From the NCBI GenBank assembly GCA_965206395.1, contig CBDBJK010000032.1, positions 62,001-126,000 on the forward strand: a DNA stretch of 64,000 nucleotides. Reading direction: 5' to 3'. Below, piece by piece: positions 33,692 through 42,094 of the stretch; the stretch's first letter is position 1; the number at the start of each line of letters is the position of its first letter. Both the position numbers and the translations under genes were made by a program. The notes beneath the pieces are model-generated. The model ran no database searches. It was not told the origin of the DNA and worked only from the letters and a program-made list of their open reading frames with translations. Source of the stretch: CBDBJK01 sp965206395 (GTDB taxonomy: Bacteria > Chloroflexota > Dehalococcoidia > Lucifugimonadales > CATOSD01).

Positions 33692-34978
33692 CTAACCCGC
33701 ATCTTGCAACGTTGCTACGCTGAAGATCACGTGGAAAGGTGAACAGTAGATAACAACGCTTCCCTGCGCGCCTACGTCCACGTCGTTAGGGATAGTGTAG
33801 TTCTGGTTTCCTCTGTTGCCTTTGAGTTTGCCAAGGTCAACGTACCCGGGGGCCTTGAGGTCTGACTGGCTCTGAGGGTTTGGATGTGGCGAAAGGATGA
33901 CGTGCAGTTCCGGGCCATTTGTGACGTTAAAGTTTTCCAGCCTGAGTAACAAGGTACCGTCCGGGCCGCGGTAGATGGTTGCCTGGCCGCTTCCCTTATG
34001 GAAACTGTCAGCGTCGCGGAAATTGCCTTCTTTGAGTTTCACTGGCCCTGCCTGCGCTTGGGCGGTAGACTCTGGGGTAGGCGGCACAGCAGTTGTTGTA
34101 GGTGCTGGAGTAGGGGTTGAGGTTGGCACAGGAGTTGAGGTGGCTGTCGGCGTCGGCATTGGGGTAGAGGTGGGTTCTGGCCTCGCCACCACTGTTACTA
34201 TAGCCTGCATTGTGCTGGGGTGTACCTCGCAGAAGTAAGGGAAAACTCCCACCTCGTCGAAAGTGAATGAGAAACTGTCACCTTGACTTAGCGAACCGCT
34301 GTCCCACTGGCCGGTTACATTGCCAGGACTACCCGCCGTTGTGGTATGGGAAGCGCTGTCCAGGTTGGCCCAATCGATGATTGCGCCGACTTCGACTGTT
34401 AGCTCTTCAAGCATGAAGTTTTGGATGCTGGACTCTATTTGCTGGCCTGCACGAAAGCCCTCAGGCGTTGGTATGGGTACAGAGGTTGCTGTAGGCGTTC
34501 GAGTAGGCGGCGCTGTTGCCGTAGATGTCGGCGATTCAATGACCATCGGGGCAGGTGTCGGTGCACTTGGCGGCCCGTTAACAGCGGTCGCCTCTGAGGC
34601 TTTCGCCATATCGGGCATCGGCTCATCCACAGCTTGCTGATCCATCTTGGCCAACGCGGACATGGTCTGCTCTACGTCGTCACGCGTCATGTCGACGGGA
34701 ACGACTGCCGAGAACGCAAAGGGAAACTCCTCCTCGATGGTTACGTTGGTGAACAGCGGGGAACCCAGATCATAGGCGATAAAGCCAACCAGAGCCAGCA
34801 GCGGCGTGCCTACGCTTGCCACGGGCAGCCGGTGCTGCCAAACCCACAGATGCCAACTCTTGCGATACCCATAGGCTGCGACAGCGATAATGACGATGAG
34901 AATCCCAGTTCCGATGAGGTAACGCCATGGATAGAGATCAGCGGCCAATCTTTCTAGGTCACCAAAGAATTCTGCCAT
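33692..34978 (-). CDS. membrane-anchored cupredoxin-DM13 domain protein
   Basis: Start chosen at MAEFFGD, preceded by GGAAGGG. Two N-terminal membrane helices (YLIGTGILIVIIAVAAYGY and VGTPLLALVGFIAYDLG) are followed by a Pro/Thr linker, a plastocyanin-like domain with copper ligands in SASHTTT and FPYFCEVHPSTM (His, Cys, His, Met), a second Pro/Thr linker, and a C-terminal DM13 domain (GNFRDADSFHKGSGQATIYR, LENFNVTNGPELHVILSP, VVIYCSPFHVIFSVATL) with its conserved Cys. Both domains are linked to electron transfer, so an extracytoplasmic redox role is likely; partners are not in the neighbourhood. Confidence 0.85.
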   Translation of the reverse strand: MAEFFGDLERLAADLYPWRYLIGTGILIVIIAVAAYGYRKSWHLWVWQHRLPVASVGTPLLALVGFIAYDLGSPLFTNVTIEEEFPFAFSAVVPVDMTRDDVEQTMSALAKMDQQAVDEPMPDMAKASEATAVNGPPSAPTPAPMVIESPTSTATAPPTRTPTATSVPIPTPEGFRAGQQIESSIQNFMLEELTVEVGAIIDWANLDSASHTTTAGSPGNVTGQWDSGSLSQGDSFSFTFDEVGVFPYFCEVHPSTMQAIVTVVARPEPTSTPMPTPTATSTPVPTSTPTPAPTTTAVPPTPESTAQAQAGPVKLKEGNFRDADSFHKGSGQATIYRGPDGTLLLRLENFNVTNGPELHVILSPHPNPQSQSDLKAPGYVDLGKLKGNRGNQNYTIPNDVDVGAQGSVVIYCSPFHVIFSVATLQDAG

Positions 34979-35505
34979 TGTAATTTCCCTTCCAGGCCCT
35001 GAGTTGTTCAAAGTATCAGATGAGTAAGACGCTATATTACTCTAGAATAATTATGAACCGGACTTCTTACACACAACTTAAGGTTCTTACAAGTCAATTA
35101 CAAAAGGGACATATAGGGTCCAGATATCTGCATCCTCTTAAACTGAAAATTCCCTCCTACGACATCTGAGATAAAGCCCAGTTTAAAAGGGAAGAACGGC
35201 CTAACGACTGGTTTCGGGGCAAAAAAAGAAGGACAGGTAAGGCTTCCTTCAAGCCAAGGGGTATGAGTGGAATCTGGTCAGCCGCGTTTGAATGCGGTTA
35301 ATTTATCCAAATACTCTTTAGCCATCGATCTTAGTTGTCATATAGCATGTACTGGCTACGCTTCTTCAATTGTCCGAACATCCCGTGACTACGAGGTCGA
35401 CAGCCGACGCAGCAGCCTACTAAGATTGGAATGAATATACAGATGTACCGCCCTCGCACAGGATTTTCATGCCTCAAGGGTGATAGCGGCAAACCTCATG
35501 AAAGA
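34979..35505 (+). other. intergenic region, no gene recognised
   Basis: About 525 AT-richer bases between the cupredoxin gene and the end of the folE operon. No supported frame or RNA gene. It should contain the cupredoxin promoter (reverse strand) near 35.0 kb. Confidence 0.35.
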
Positions 35506-36357
35506 TTATGATTCAAAGGCGTAGCGCAGAAATAGGTGGCTTCCTCCTCGCTTGATCCCCACTAGCCTACCCCACAGCGGATCCTCGGGTGCAAAGGTCT
35601 TCCCAGCCACAAGGCTAGGTCGTTCGACAGAGCTATCTCGGCCTGCGATTTGAGGAGCGAGCGTAAGGAACAACTCATTCAGGCGCTGCTCCGCGAAAAA
35701 GTCTCCAATCAATTGCGGGCCACCCTCCACAAGGATAACGTCATCCTTGCCAACCGCGCTCACTGTATCTTGTATCACCTGTGCTGTCAGCGAGGAGGCA
35801 TCGTCGATTGCCGCGACCTGAACTGAATGCGGCGGCTGGCGCTTGTAGATTTCGTCTCTGCCCGCGGTGGTTGTAACGATAAGCACAGGCACTTCGCCAG
35901 ATTGGAATACTCGCCGGTCAAAGTCGAGTAGGCCGCTCGCTGTCACGATAACGTTCAGCGGAGGTTCTAATTTGCCCATCTCCATCCGAAGGGCTGAGTA
36001 TGCATCGGCAAGCCGTGGAAATACATAGTCAGCCGTCCAAACGTGATTGCGCACGGCTCGAAACGTACCAGCGCCAACTACCACGGCATCCGCAGTAGCT
36101 CGCAACAGGCCCATTAACATACGATCCTGTTGAAATTCGCCGCTGATCGGTCCGCCGCCAGACTGTCCAGGCACATCAAGCGACACTACCCCGTCCAAGG
36201 TGCTCACGAAGTTACCGATGACGTAAGGTCGATCGTGGCGCGGCGGGAACCGTAGTGGGCCGTAGAGCCTCAGAAGCTCGGCGGGCAGGGGCACATTTAT
36301 CCCCTGGTCGATAGCGGCCTCCCAGAGCGACTCTAGGGGAGCCAAATCATTCATCAA
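35506..36357 (-). CDS. RibD C-terminal-type (DHFR-fold) reductase
   Basis: A 283-residue RibD_C/DHFR-fold protein: YVIGNFVSTLDGVVSL, ADAVVVGAGTFRAVRNH, LNVIVTASGLLDF, VILVEGGPQLIGDFFAEQ and LNELFLTLAPQIAGR. No deaminase domain is present. Its start overlaps the folE stop by four bases, so the two are translationally coupled. In the RibD family, stand-alone members act as pyrimidine reductases in riboflavin synthesis, and some can replace dihydrofolate reductase. The pairing with GTP cyclohydrolase I favours a pterin/folate role; this is inference. Confidence 0.82.
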   Translation of the reverse strand: MMNDLAPLESLWEAAIDQGINVPLPAELLRLYGPLRFPPRHDRPYVIGNFVSTLDGVVSLDVPGQSGGGPISGEFQQDRMLMGLLRATADAVVVGAGTFRAVRNHVWTADYVFPRLADAYSALRMEMGKLEPPLNVIVTASGLLDFDRRVFQSGEVPVLIVTTTAGRDEIYKRQPPHSVQVAAIDDASSLTAQVIQDTVSAVGKDDVILVEGGPQLIGDFFAEQRLNELFLTLAPQIAGRDSSVERPSLVAGKTFAPEDPLWGRLVGIKRGGSHLFLRYAFES

Positions 36358-36995
36358 GACAAGCCGCTCGTAGTGTAAAAGTCCGCCCTGAGTGAAGGAT
36401 CAGCGTCATAAGCGCCCCGCCAGAAAGTTGTTCGGGTCGTTGGCGAAATCTCGCGGACTCCCCGCATTTGTGTGCATAGGTGGTACGCCTCCAGATATAC
36501 GGCAACCCCGTGTGGCTGAAGCATCTCAACAAGGCCGTTCGCAATCTCCTCGCCAATTCGCTCCTGGACAGTAAAACGCTTGGCAAAAATACGCACAAGC
36601 CGTGTTAGTTTTGATATGCCAATGATGCCTTCGTGGGCGATGTATCCTACGTAGGCGTGACCGTAAAACGGTAGCACATGATGCTCGCAGAACGAGTAGA
36701 AGTGAATCGGTCCTTCAATCACCTGGCTCAGACGGCAATCCGCCCCGCCTCGGCATTCGGTTTCGAATACCTTGAGTAGCTTTGGGTCCCCTTCATATCC
36801 CTCGGTCGCGTCAAATAACGCTTTGATGAAGCGTTGCGGGGTCTCCGTCGTCGACGGCGTATCGATGTCCATTCCGAATGCCGTAAAGATCTCAGCTACG
36901 TAACCCTCGAACTTACTCATCTGTTCCGCGGAAACTTGACGGCGGGCTATTCCCATCGCCGATTCGAAGTCATCGGGGTCTAAATCGCTGGTCAT
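36354..36995 (-). CDS. folE: GTP cyclohydrolase I
   Basis: A 213-residue FolE: hydrolyses GTP to dihydroneopterin triphosphate, the first step of folate and pterin synthesis. Motifs are TPQRFIKALFDATEGY, zinc and active-site IHFYSFCEHHVLPFYGHAYV, GISKLTRLVRIFAKRFTVQE and the second zinc Cys in YHLCTQMRGV. The start at 36995 follows AAGGAGG by 7 bases; the longer start at 37043 lacks one. First gene of a two-gene operon with the RibD-C reductase. Confidence 0.95.
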   Translation of the reverse strand: MTSDLDPDDFESAMGIARRQVSAEQMSKFEGYVAEIFTAFGMDIDTPSTTETPQRFIKALFDATEGYEGDPKLLKVFETECRGGADCRLSQVIEGPIHFYSFCEHHVLPFYGHAYVGYIAHEGIIGISKLTRLVRIFAKRFTVQERIGEEIANGLVEMLQPHGVAVYLEAYHLCTQMRGVREISPTTRTTFWRGAYDADPSLRADFYTTSGLS

Positions 36996-37196
36996 AGTCT
37001 GACCTCCTTCTCGTAATCGGTACTGGGCGCATTTGGCCCTCAAAGTGTATACATTGGGTTGCTCGTTACGCAGCCCGTTGGACTTCTTGGGCTGTTGCTA
37101 GATTTATTGAGTCAACATAGCCAAGTGTGAGGCCGTAAGTTGCTGTTAGAGGGGATGGCGAGGACGAAGGTCACGCAACTACGACTTGCCGGAACG

Positions 37197-37910
37197 TTAC
37201 GCACCGTAGAGCGGAATGCGAGCGCCGTTGACCATGTGGGCCTCATCGGAGCATAAGTACATGATGGCAGAGGCAATCTCCTCTGGCGTGGTCCACGACG
37301 CGTTCTCTGGTGTAGGTTCCTCGTCCCGCTTATGCTCTACGTCTATACTGCGAACCAGGATTACGTTCGCCGTTACACCGGTATCCTTTAGTTCCTGGGC
37401 CAAGGACAGCGTCAGCACTTCCTTGCCTGCTTTCCCGATCGCATAGGCCGCGACATTGTTGCCCCGTGGATCGAGCGCTCTTGGCGACGAAATCACCAGA
37501 AAGCGGCCCCAACGGTTGGCAGCCAGATGCGGCACAAAGGCTTGGGCAAGGTAAAAGGTTGTCCATACGTGCTGCTGAAGCATATTGGAGAGGTCATCTT
37601 CCGCTAGTTCGACCACCGTCTTGCCACCAGTGAAGCCGCCGACCAGATTGAGCAAAATATCGGCACGACCGAATTTTGCCATTACGTCATTTGCCGCAGC
37701 ACGCGTCGCCTGGGGATCAGTGAGGTCTGGGGCGCTCAGTAGATACCTGTCCTCGGTCAGCTTAAGGTCCAACACCAACTGCCTAAGCCGTTCGGGGTTA
37801 CGGTCCAGGAGGGCTAGCCGTGCGTCGCGCTCGGCAAATTGCCGCACCAGGACTCTCCCCAGACCACCGCTAGCGCCGGTGATGATCGCAACCCTGTCTT
37901 TAAGAGTCAT
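37197..37910 (-). CDS. short-chain dehydrogenase/reductase near folE
   Basis: An SDR of 237 residues from the ATG at 37910 (GAGGTCGG precedes it; the longer start at 37952 is less likely). Cofactor motif TGASGGLG, PDLTD, NLVGG in place of NNAG, and the active-site Ser with Tyr-x-x-x-Lys in VISSPRALDPRGNNVAAYAIGKAGKE. The C-terminus EEIASAIMYLCSDEAHMVNG is typical. It lies 200 bases upstream of no operon partner, but in tandem after folE; a pteridine reductase (FolM-like) role is possible but unsupported by specific motifs. Confidence 0.82.
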   Translation of the reverse strand: MTLKDRVAIITGASGGLGRVLVRQFAERDARLALLDRNPERLRQLVLDLKLTEDRYLLSAPDLTDPQATRAAANDVMAKFGRADILLNLVGGFTGGKTVVELAEDDLSNMLQQHVWTTFYLAQAFVPHLAANRWGRFLVISSPRALDPRGNNVAAYAIGKAGKEVLTLSLAQELKDTGVTANVILVRSIDVEHKRDEEPTPENASWTTPEEIASAIMYLCSDEAHMVNGARIPLYGA

Positions 37911-38070
37911 CTTACCGACCTCCGCATTAGGAAGAACAATTGTCTTGGGCAACTGCCAGCATAATAGTGGCTACGCGACAGCGCTGTCAACGCAGGGCCA
38001 ACTGAGCAATTATCAGATAAAATTATTGTATTTCGTCGTTTTCGACTCTGCGATATCCCAGATTGCTTCG

Positions 38071-39096
38071 TTACTCATCGACGCGGTATATGCGGACGGC
38101 TGTGTCGTGGAACATATCGGCGCGCTCGCTGGTCGAATAGCCCTTGGACAGCCGTTTGAAGGCGTTATACAGGATGTTATAAGAGTACGACACCTTGTCG
38201 ACCGGAAAGTTGCTTTCGAACATGCAGCGGTTGGGACCAAATTGTTCGATGCAGTAGTTCATGAACGGGCCAATTGATTCGGCAAGCTCTTCGGAACCGA
38301 TTGGCTTGCTGCGCGTGTGCCAGTCAAATCCGGTGCGCGGCATTCCAACGCCGCCGAGCTTGATGTTGATATTTGGGCACTCGGCTACCGCCGCAATGCC
38401 TTTTCTCCATGCGGGTAACACTTCATCGTCGCGATTTGCGTAAGGGCCGAATCGCAGAAGTCCGCCTATGTGATTCAGTACGATGGTCAGGTCTGGTACG
38501 GCTCTGGCGAATTCGGCCAAATCGGGCAACTGGTGGAAGTACATCCATCCTTCCAGAGAAAAACCCATGCGAGCCAGCACTCTTGCGCCGGAGCGGAAGC
38601 TGTTGCTGGACAGTTGCCCTTTTATCTGATGAGCGGCGGTATTTTCTACTTCAGGATTTGGGTCCCACGTGACGGTGTGGCGAATCCCTCGAAAACGGTT
38701 GGGACTGGCCGTTTGCAACGCTTCTAGCACGGGTTCGACGCGCTCGCCCAGGTTGAGGTTCGCGTGGCCGACGATTGCCGCCGCCGCTTTGTGGGGCCCG
38801 TAAAGGCCGCTTGCGCTTGCGGCAGCCATTCCCTGCGCGAACTCGATTTCTCCAACCGGACGCATCTCTTCGGGGCCGTCGGCGCCGTACATCGCCCTTG
38901 TCTCGATGAACACGGTGGAACGCACGTTGTGACCGCTGCCAATGTCGGCGATTAACTCGTGCAGCAGGTATCTCTGGTAGGGGATTCGCTGGTCGCGATA
39001 GTCCCAGAGGTGATGATGGGGATCGCAGATTGGTATTTCAGGCTCAAGGGTGGCTTCCTGGGTAAACGCCAGCCAATCGTTTCCTCCGAACGGCAT
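38071..39096 (-). CDS. amidohydrolase-2 family (TIM-barrel) metal hydrolase
   Basis: A 341-residue amidohydrolase-related protein: ICDPHHHLWDYRDQRIPYQR (HxH-type motif), VRSTVFIETRAMYGADGPEE, RGIRHTVTWDP, VLNHIGGLLRFG and CMFESNFPVDKVSYS. This matches the group with L-fuconolactonase and 2-pyrone-4,6-dicarboxylate lactonase. It probably hydrolyses a lactone or decarboxylates an aromatic acid; the substrate is unknown. Divergent from the CoA-transferase pair. Confidence 0.85.
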   Translation of the reverse strand: MPFGGNDWLAFTQEATLEPEIPICDPHHHLWDYRDQRIPYQRYLLHELIADIGSGHNVRSTVFIETRAMYGADGPEEMRPVGEIEFAQGMAAASASGLYGPHKAAAAIVGHANLNLGERVEPVLEALQTASPNRFRGIRHTVTWDPNPEVENTAAHQIKGQLSSNSFRSGARVLARMGFSLEGWMYFHQLPDLAEFARAVPDLTIVLNHIGGLLRFGPYANRDDEVLPAWRKGIAAVAECPNINIKLGGVGMPRTGFDWHTRSKPIGSEELAESIGPFMNYCIEQFGPNRCMFESNFPVDKVSYSYNILYNAFKRLSKGYSTSERADMFHDTAVRIYRVDE

Positions 39097-39352
39097 CGCA
39101 AAGCCTCCATTTCAGAAATTCGCGGCCCAATCATATCACAACTTATCCCCCGTTTAAGATAGTCGGGAAGAATTTAGCTCTCTGCAACTACATCGTTTCT
39201 GCTAGAATGTCCGAAGTCAAGAAATCAAAATGGAATAGCGTTGTCCCCGTGTGAATATATGGGCCACCTATCTGCGTTACAGGACTCCTATATCCTGTAA
39301 TACGGGCGTAACCCTTTTGAAAGTTCAATAATCCTCACAACAGAGGTCTGAC

Positions 39353-40714
39353 ATGTCGAATAGTGCTTTGCTGGATGGTGTTCGGGTCTTATCGCTTGAG
39401 CAGGTGCATGTCTTGCCCTGGGGCACTGCCTTTCTTGCCGACTTCGGAGCGGAGGTAGTCCGTGTAGAGAGCGCAGACCACATGAACGACCGGCGATCTG
39501 GCCCTTTCCCCGATGATGAGCCTGGGGACGAGTGGTGGAACGAAGGCGGCACGTTCGCTTACTGGGCACGCAACAAAGAGAGTCTGTGCCTGCAGGTGGC
39601 CCATCCCCTTGGCAAGGAAACTTTTCTGAAACTGGTAGAGAAAGCTGATATTGTCACTGACAATTTTCGCCCAGGCACGATGAAACGCCTTGGGATCGAC
39701 CACGAAACGCTATCCCAAATCAAACCAGACATTATTACGCTAAGCTGCACCGCATATGGTCATACTGGCCCGTGGCGAGCCTATGGCGCGCGTGCGCGTA
39801 CTGTTGACGCCGCATGTGGCCTCTCCTATCTCACCGGCTACGAGGGCGGCCCTTCCGTTCGTGCCAGCAGCAACTACATGGATCATTCTGGCGGGCTGAA
39901 TATAGCTTACGCGCTTCTTCTGGCGCTGTATCGCCGCCGAAAGACTGGCTCAGGAATGCGGATCGATCTCAGCATGTACGAAACAGGAGTCACCTGTATA
40001 GCGCCTGCTATCCTGGAAGCCCAGAGGGATGTGTCTCGGCCTCGGCTTGGCACTTCCCACCTCTGGAAAGCGCCGCATAACGTGTATCCGTGCAAGGGCC
40101 TTGATCGATGGATAACCATCGCGGTGTCTACCGACGACGAATGGCAACGGTTGCGCAAGGCGATGGGGAACCCTGACTGGGCGGCAGACCCGCAGTTCGA
40201 TATCATGCATGACAGATGGACGAATCGGCACAGTCTGGATGATTTGATAAGACATTGGACTACAACGCGGGATAACATTGAAGTCCAGATTCTTCTGCAA
40301 GCGCATGGCGTACCCGCCGGAGCAGTGCTCACCGCCCGCGATCTGGTAGTCGACCCGCACCTTCAAGAGCGTTCGTATTTTGACGTTTTCGATAATGAGA
40401 ACGCTCATAGTGTTGGCCCCAGGATTTACGCGGGCCGTCCCTTCCAAGCCTCGAAGATGCCGGTATCTCTGCATCTGGCTTCGGCCCTGGGCCAGCACAA
40501 CCTCAAGGTGCTTCGTGAGACGGGAGGCTTATCAGACCAGGAAATCCAGAAGCTTGTCAATGAGCGAGTGATTGCAACCAGGCCAATGGAAGCCGATAGA
40601 CCAGCGCCCGGCGCGTCCATGTTTCAAGCCAGAGACAAGAGCGAGAGGAATTACGATCCTCACTACAAAGAACGCACGAAGGTCGTTGCGCCAACAACAC
40701 CAGGTGACGACTAG
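39353..40714 (+). CDS. CaiB/BaiF family (family III) CoA-transferase
   Basis: A 453-residue family III CoA-transferase: VLSLEQVHVLPWGTAFLADF, GAEVVRVES, ADIVTDNFRPGTMKRLGIDH, SCTAYGHTGPWRAYGARART, the likely catalytic Asp in SSNYMDHSGGLNIAYALLLA, and TGSGMRIDLSMYETGV. It transfers CoA between carboxylic acids, activating a substrate for beta-oxidation-type breakdown. It is 50 bases upstream of a second family III gene and probably co-transcribed, so the two may form a heteromer. The last ~40 residues are a charged tail. Confidence 0.9.
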   Translation: MSNSALLDGVRVLSLEQVHVLPWGTAFLADFGAEVVRVESADHMNDRRSGPFPDDEPGDEWWNEGGTFAYWARNKESLCLQVAHPLGKETFLKLVEKADIVTDNFRPGTMKRLGIDHETLSQIKPDIITLSCTAYGHTGPWRAYGARARTVDAACGLSYLTGYEGGPSVRASSNYMDHSGGLNIAYALLLALYRRRKTGSGMRIDLSMYETGVTCIAPAILEAQRDVSRPRLGTSHLWKAPHNVYPCKGLDRWITIAVSTDDEWQRLRKAMGNPDWAADPQFDIMHDRWTNRHSLDDLIRHWTTTRDNIEVQILLQAHGVPAGAVLTARDLVVDPHLQERSYFDVFDNENAHSVGPRIYAGRPFQASKMPVSLHLASALGQHNLKVLRETGGLSDQEIQKLVNERVIATRPMEADRPAPGASMFQARDKSERNYDPHYKERTKVVAPTTPGDD

Positions 40715-40766
40715 CGCACGATGATAGGCTATATCCAGAGTTGGGGTTCAGCCCAGGGAGTTGAGT

Positions 40767-41957
40767 ATGTTGCGCATTCTTGATGACATACGAGTGCTGG
40801 AACTCAGCAGCAAGCCGTCAGGGGCTTTCTGTGGCAAGCTGCTGGCAGATCAGGGCGCTGATGTGCTCAAGGTGGAATCGCCGGAAACAGGCAACCCTAC
40901 GCGACATGAGCCTCCCTTCCTAGAAGGCGAGTCACATCCTGAACGTAGCTCGCAGTTTCTCGCATTCAATACGAACAAACGAAGCATAACTCTCGACGTG
41001 GGCAACTCTATTGGGCGCGAGGTCTTTCTCCGTCTGGTCGCGGAGAGGGACGTTCTCATCGAGGACTTCGCTCCTGGTTACCTGGATGGTCTGGGATTGG
41101 GCTACGAGGCTCTCCGCGAGGTGAACCCACGCCTGATCGTTACATCAATCACCCCCTTCGGACAGACCGGGCCATATAGTCACTATAAAGGCAGCGATCT
41201 GATAGCGCAGGCTATGGGAGGATTCCTATATACAACCGGAGCGACTGACCAGCCGCCAATGGGGACTGCCCTGATGCAGACGGAGATAATCGCGGCGCGA
41301 AATGCCGCTATAGCAATCATGGCCGCCATACTCTATCAGATGGACACAGGTGAGGGGCAGCAGATAGACATCTCAGTGATGGAATCAGTGGTGAGCACTC
41401 CCCCCAGCTTCATCCATCAGTACAGCTTTACGGGGGCTATCGCCGGACGCGGCTTCGGCGAGGGCAACGTGATGGATGGAATGCATCTTGAGACCGCCGA
41501 TAGCGATGTGACTCTCACGACGGCGGGCACGGGCGGAAATCCCATGCAGGTGTGGGCCGAGTTTCTTGATGAACCGCGTCTGCTCGACTCCAAATTCGGG
41601 ACAGGGCCAGGAAGGGCGCAAAACGCCGATGAACTGCTCGACATCATCCAGTCCAAGCTACGGCATTGGAAGGCCCATGACTTCATGATTGAGGCAATGG
41701 ACCGTCGCCTTGTCGTTGGGGTAGTGCAGAGCATACAAGAGGTGGTTAACTGCACTCATCTGGCGGAGAGAGGGACCTTTGTTGAACTAGAGCATCCGAA
41801 TGTAGGTGTTCTGAAATACCCCGGCGCTGGATTCCTTATTGACGGAGAGAATCCCGTAGATGGTGGACGCGCGGCTCCGCGTTTGGGAGAGCATAACCTG
41901 GACGTGTATCGCGACGAACTTGGCCTATCACAAGAAGATATTTCCAAGCTTTCTTGA
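40767..41957 (+). CDS. CaiB/BaiF family CoA-transferase, second subunit or paralogue
   Basis: A 396-residue family III CoA-transferase (start at 40767 after CAGGGAG; TTG 40761 is an alternative). Motifs: VLELSSKPSGAFCGKLLADQ, GADVLKVESPETGNPTRHEP, DVLIEDFAPGYLDGLGLGYE, TPFGQTGPYSHYKGSDLIAQ, and TGEGQQIDISVMESV. Counting back from TGxGQ, the position of the catalytic Asp is Glu (in LMQTEIIAARNAA). This may be a non-standard active site or a non-catalytic partner of the upstream protein. Confidence 0.88.
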   Translation: MLRILDDIRVLELSSKPSGAFCGKLLADQGADVLKVESPETGNPTRHEPPFLEGESHPERSSQFLAFNTNKRSITLDVGNSIGREVFLRLVAERDVLIEDFAPGYLDGLGLGYEALREVNPRLIVTSITPFGQTGPYSHYKGSDLIAQAMGGFLYTTGATDQPPMGTALMQTEIIAARNAAIAIMAAILYQMDTGEGQQIDISVMESVVSTPPSFIHQYSFTGAIAGRGFGEGNVMDGMHLETADSDVTLTTAGTGGNPMQVWAEFLDEPRLLDSKFGTGPGRAQNADELLDIIQSKLRHWKAHDFMIEAMDRRLVVGVVQSIQEVVNCTHLAERGTFVELEHPNVGVLKYPGAGFLIDGENPVDGGRAAPRLGEHNLDVYRDELGLSQEDISKLS

Positions 41958-42031
41958 ACTGGGCATGACCTGCTCGATGATGATTTAGAGTCAAATAGTA
42001 CAGCATGATGTGTCACGATCTGATAAGGGAT

Positions 42032-42040
42032 TGCTATAAT
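42032..42040 (+). promoter_or_regulatory. extended -10 promoter element (TGCTATAAT) of the formate dehydrogenase gene
   Basis: TGCTATAAT has the TG-n-TATAAT form of extended -10 promoters. It is about 55 bases before the FDH start. The -35 region is weak. Confidence 0.5.
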
Positions 42041-42094
42041 ACTGACAATCGTATATCCGGTTTGGTATGGGAAATCTCATGCGAGGAGTGCGTC

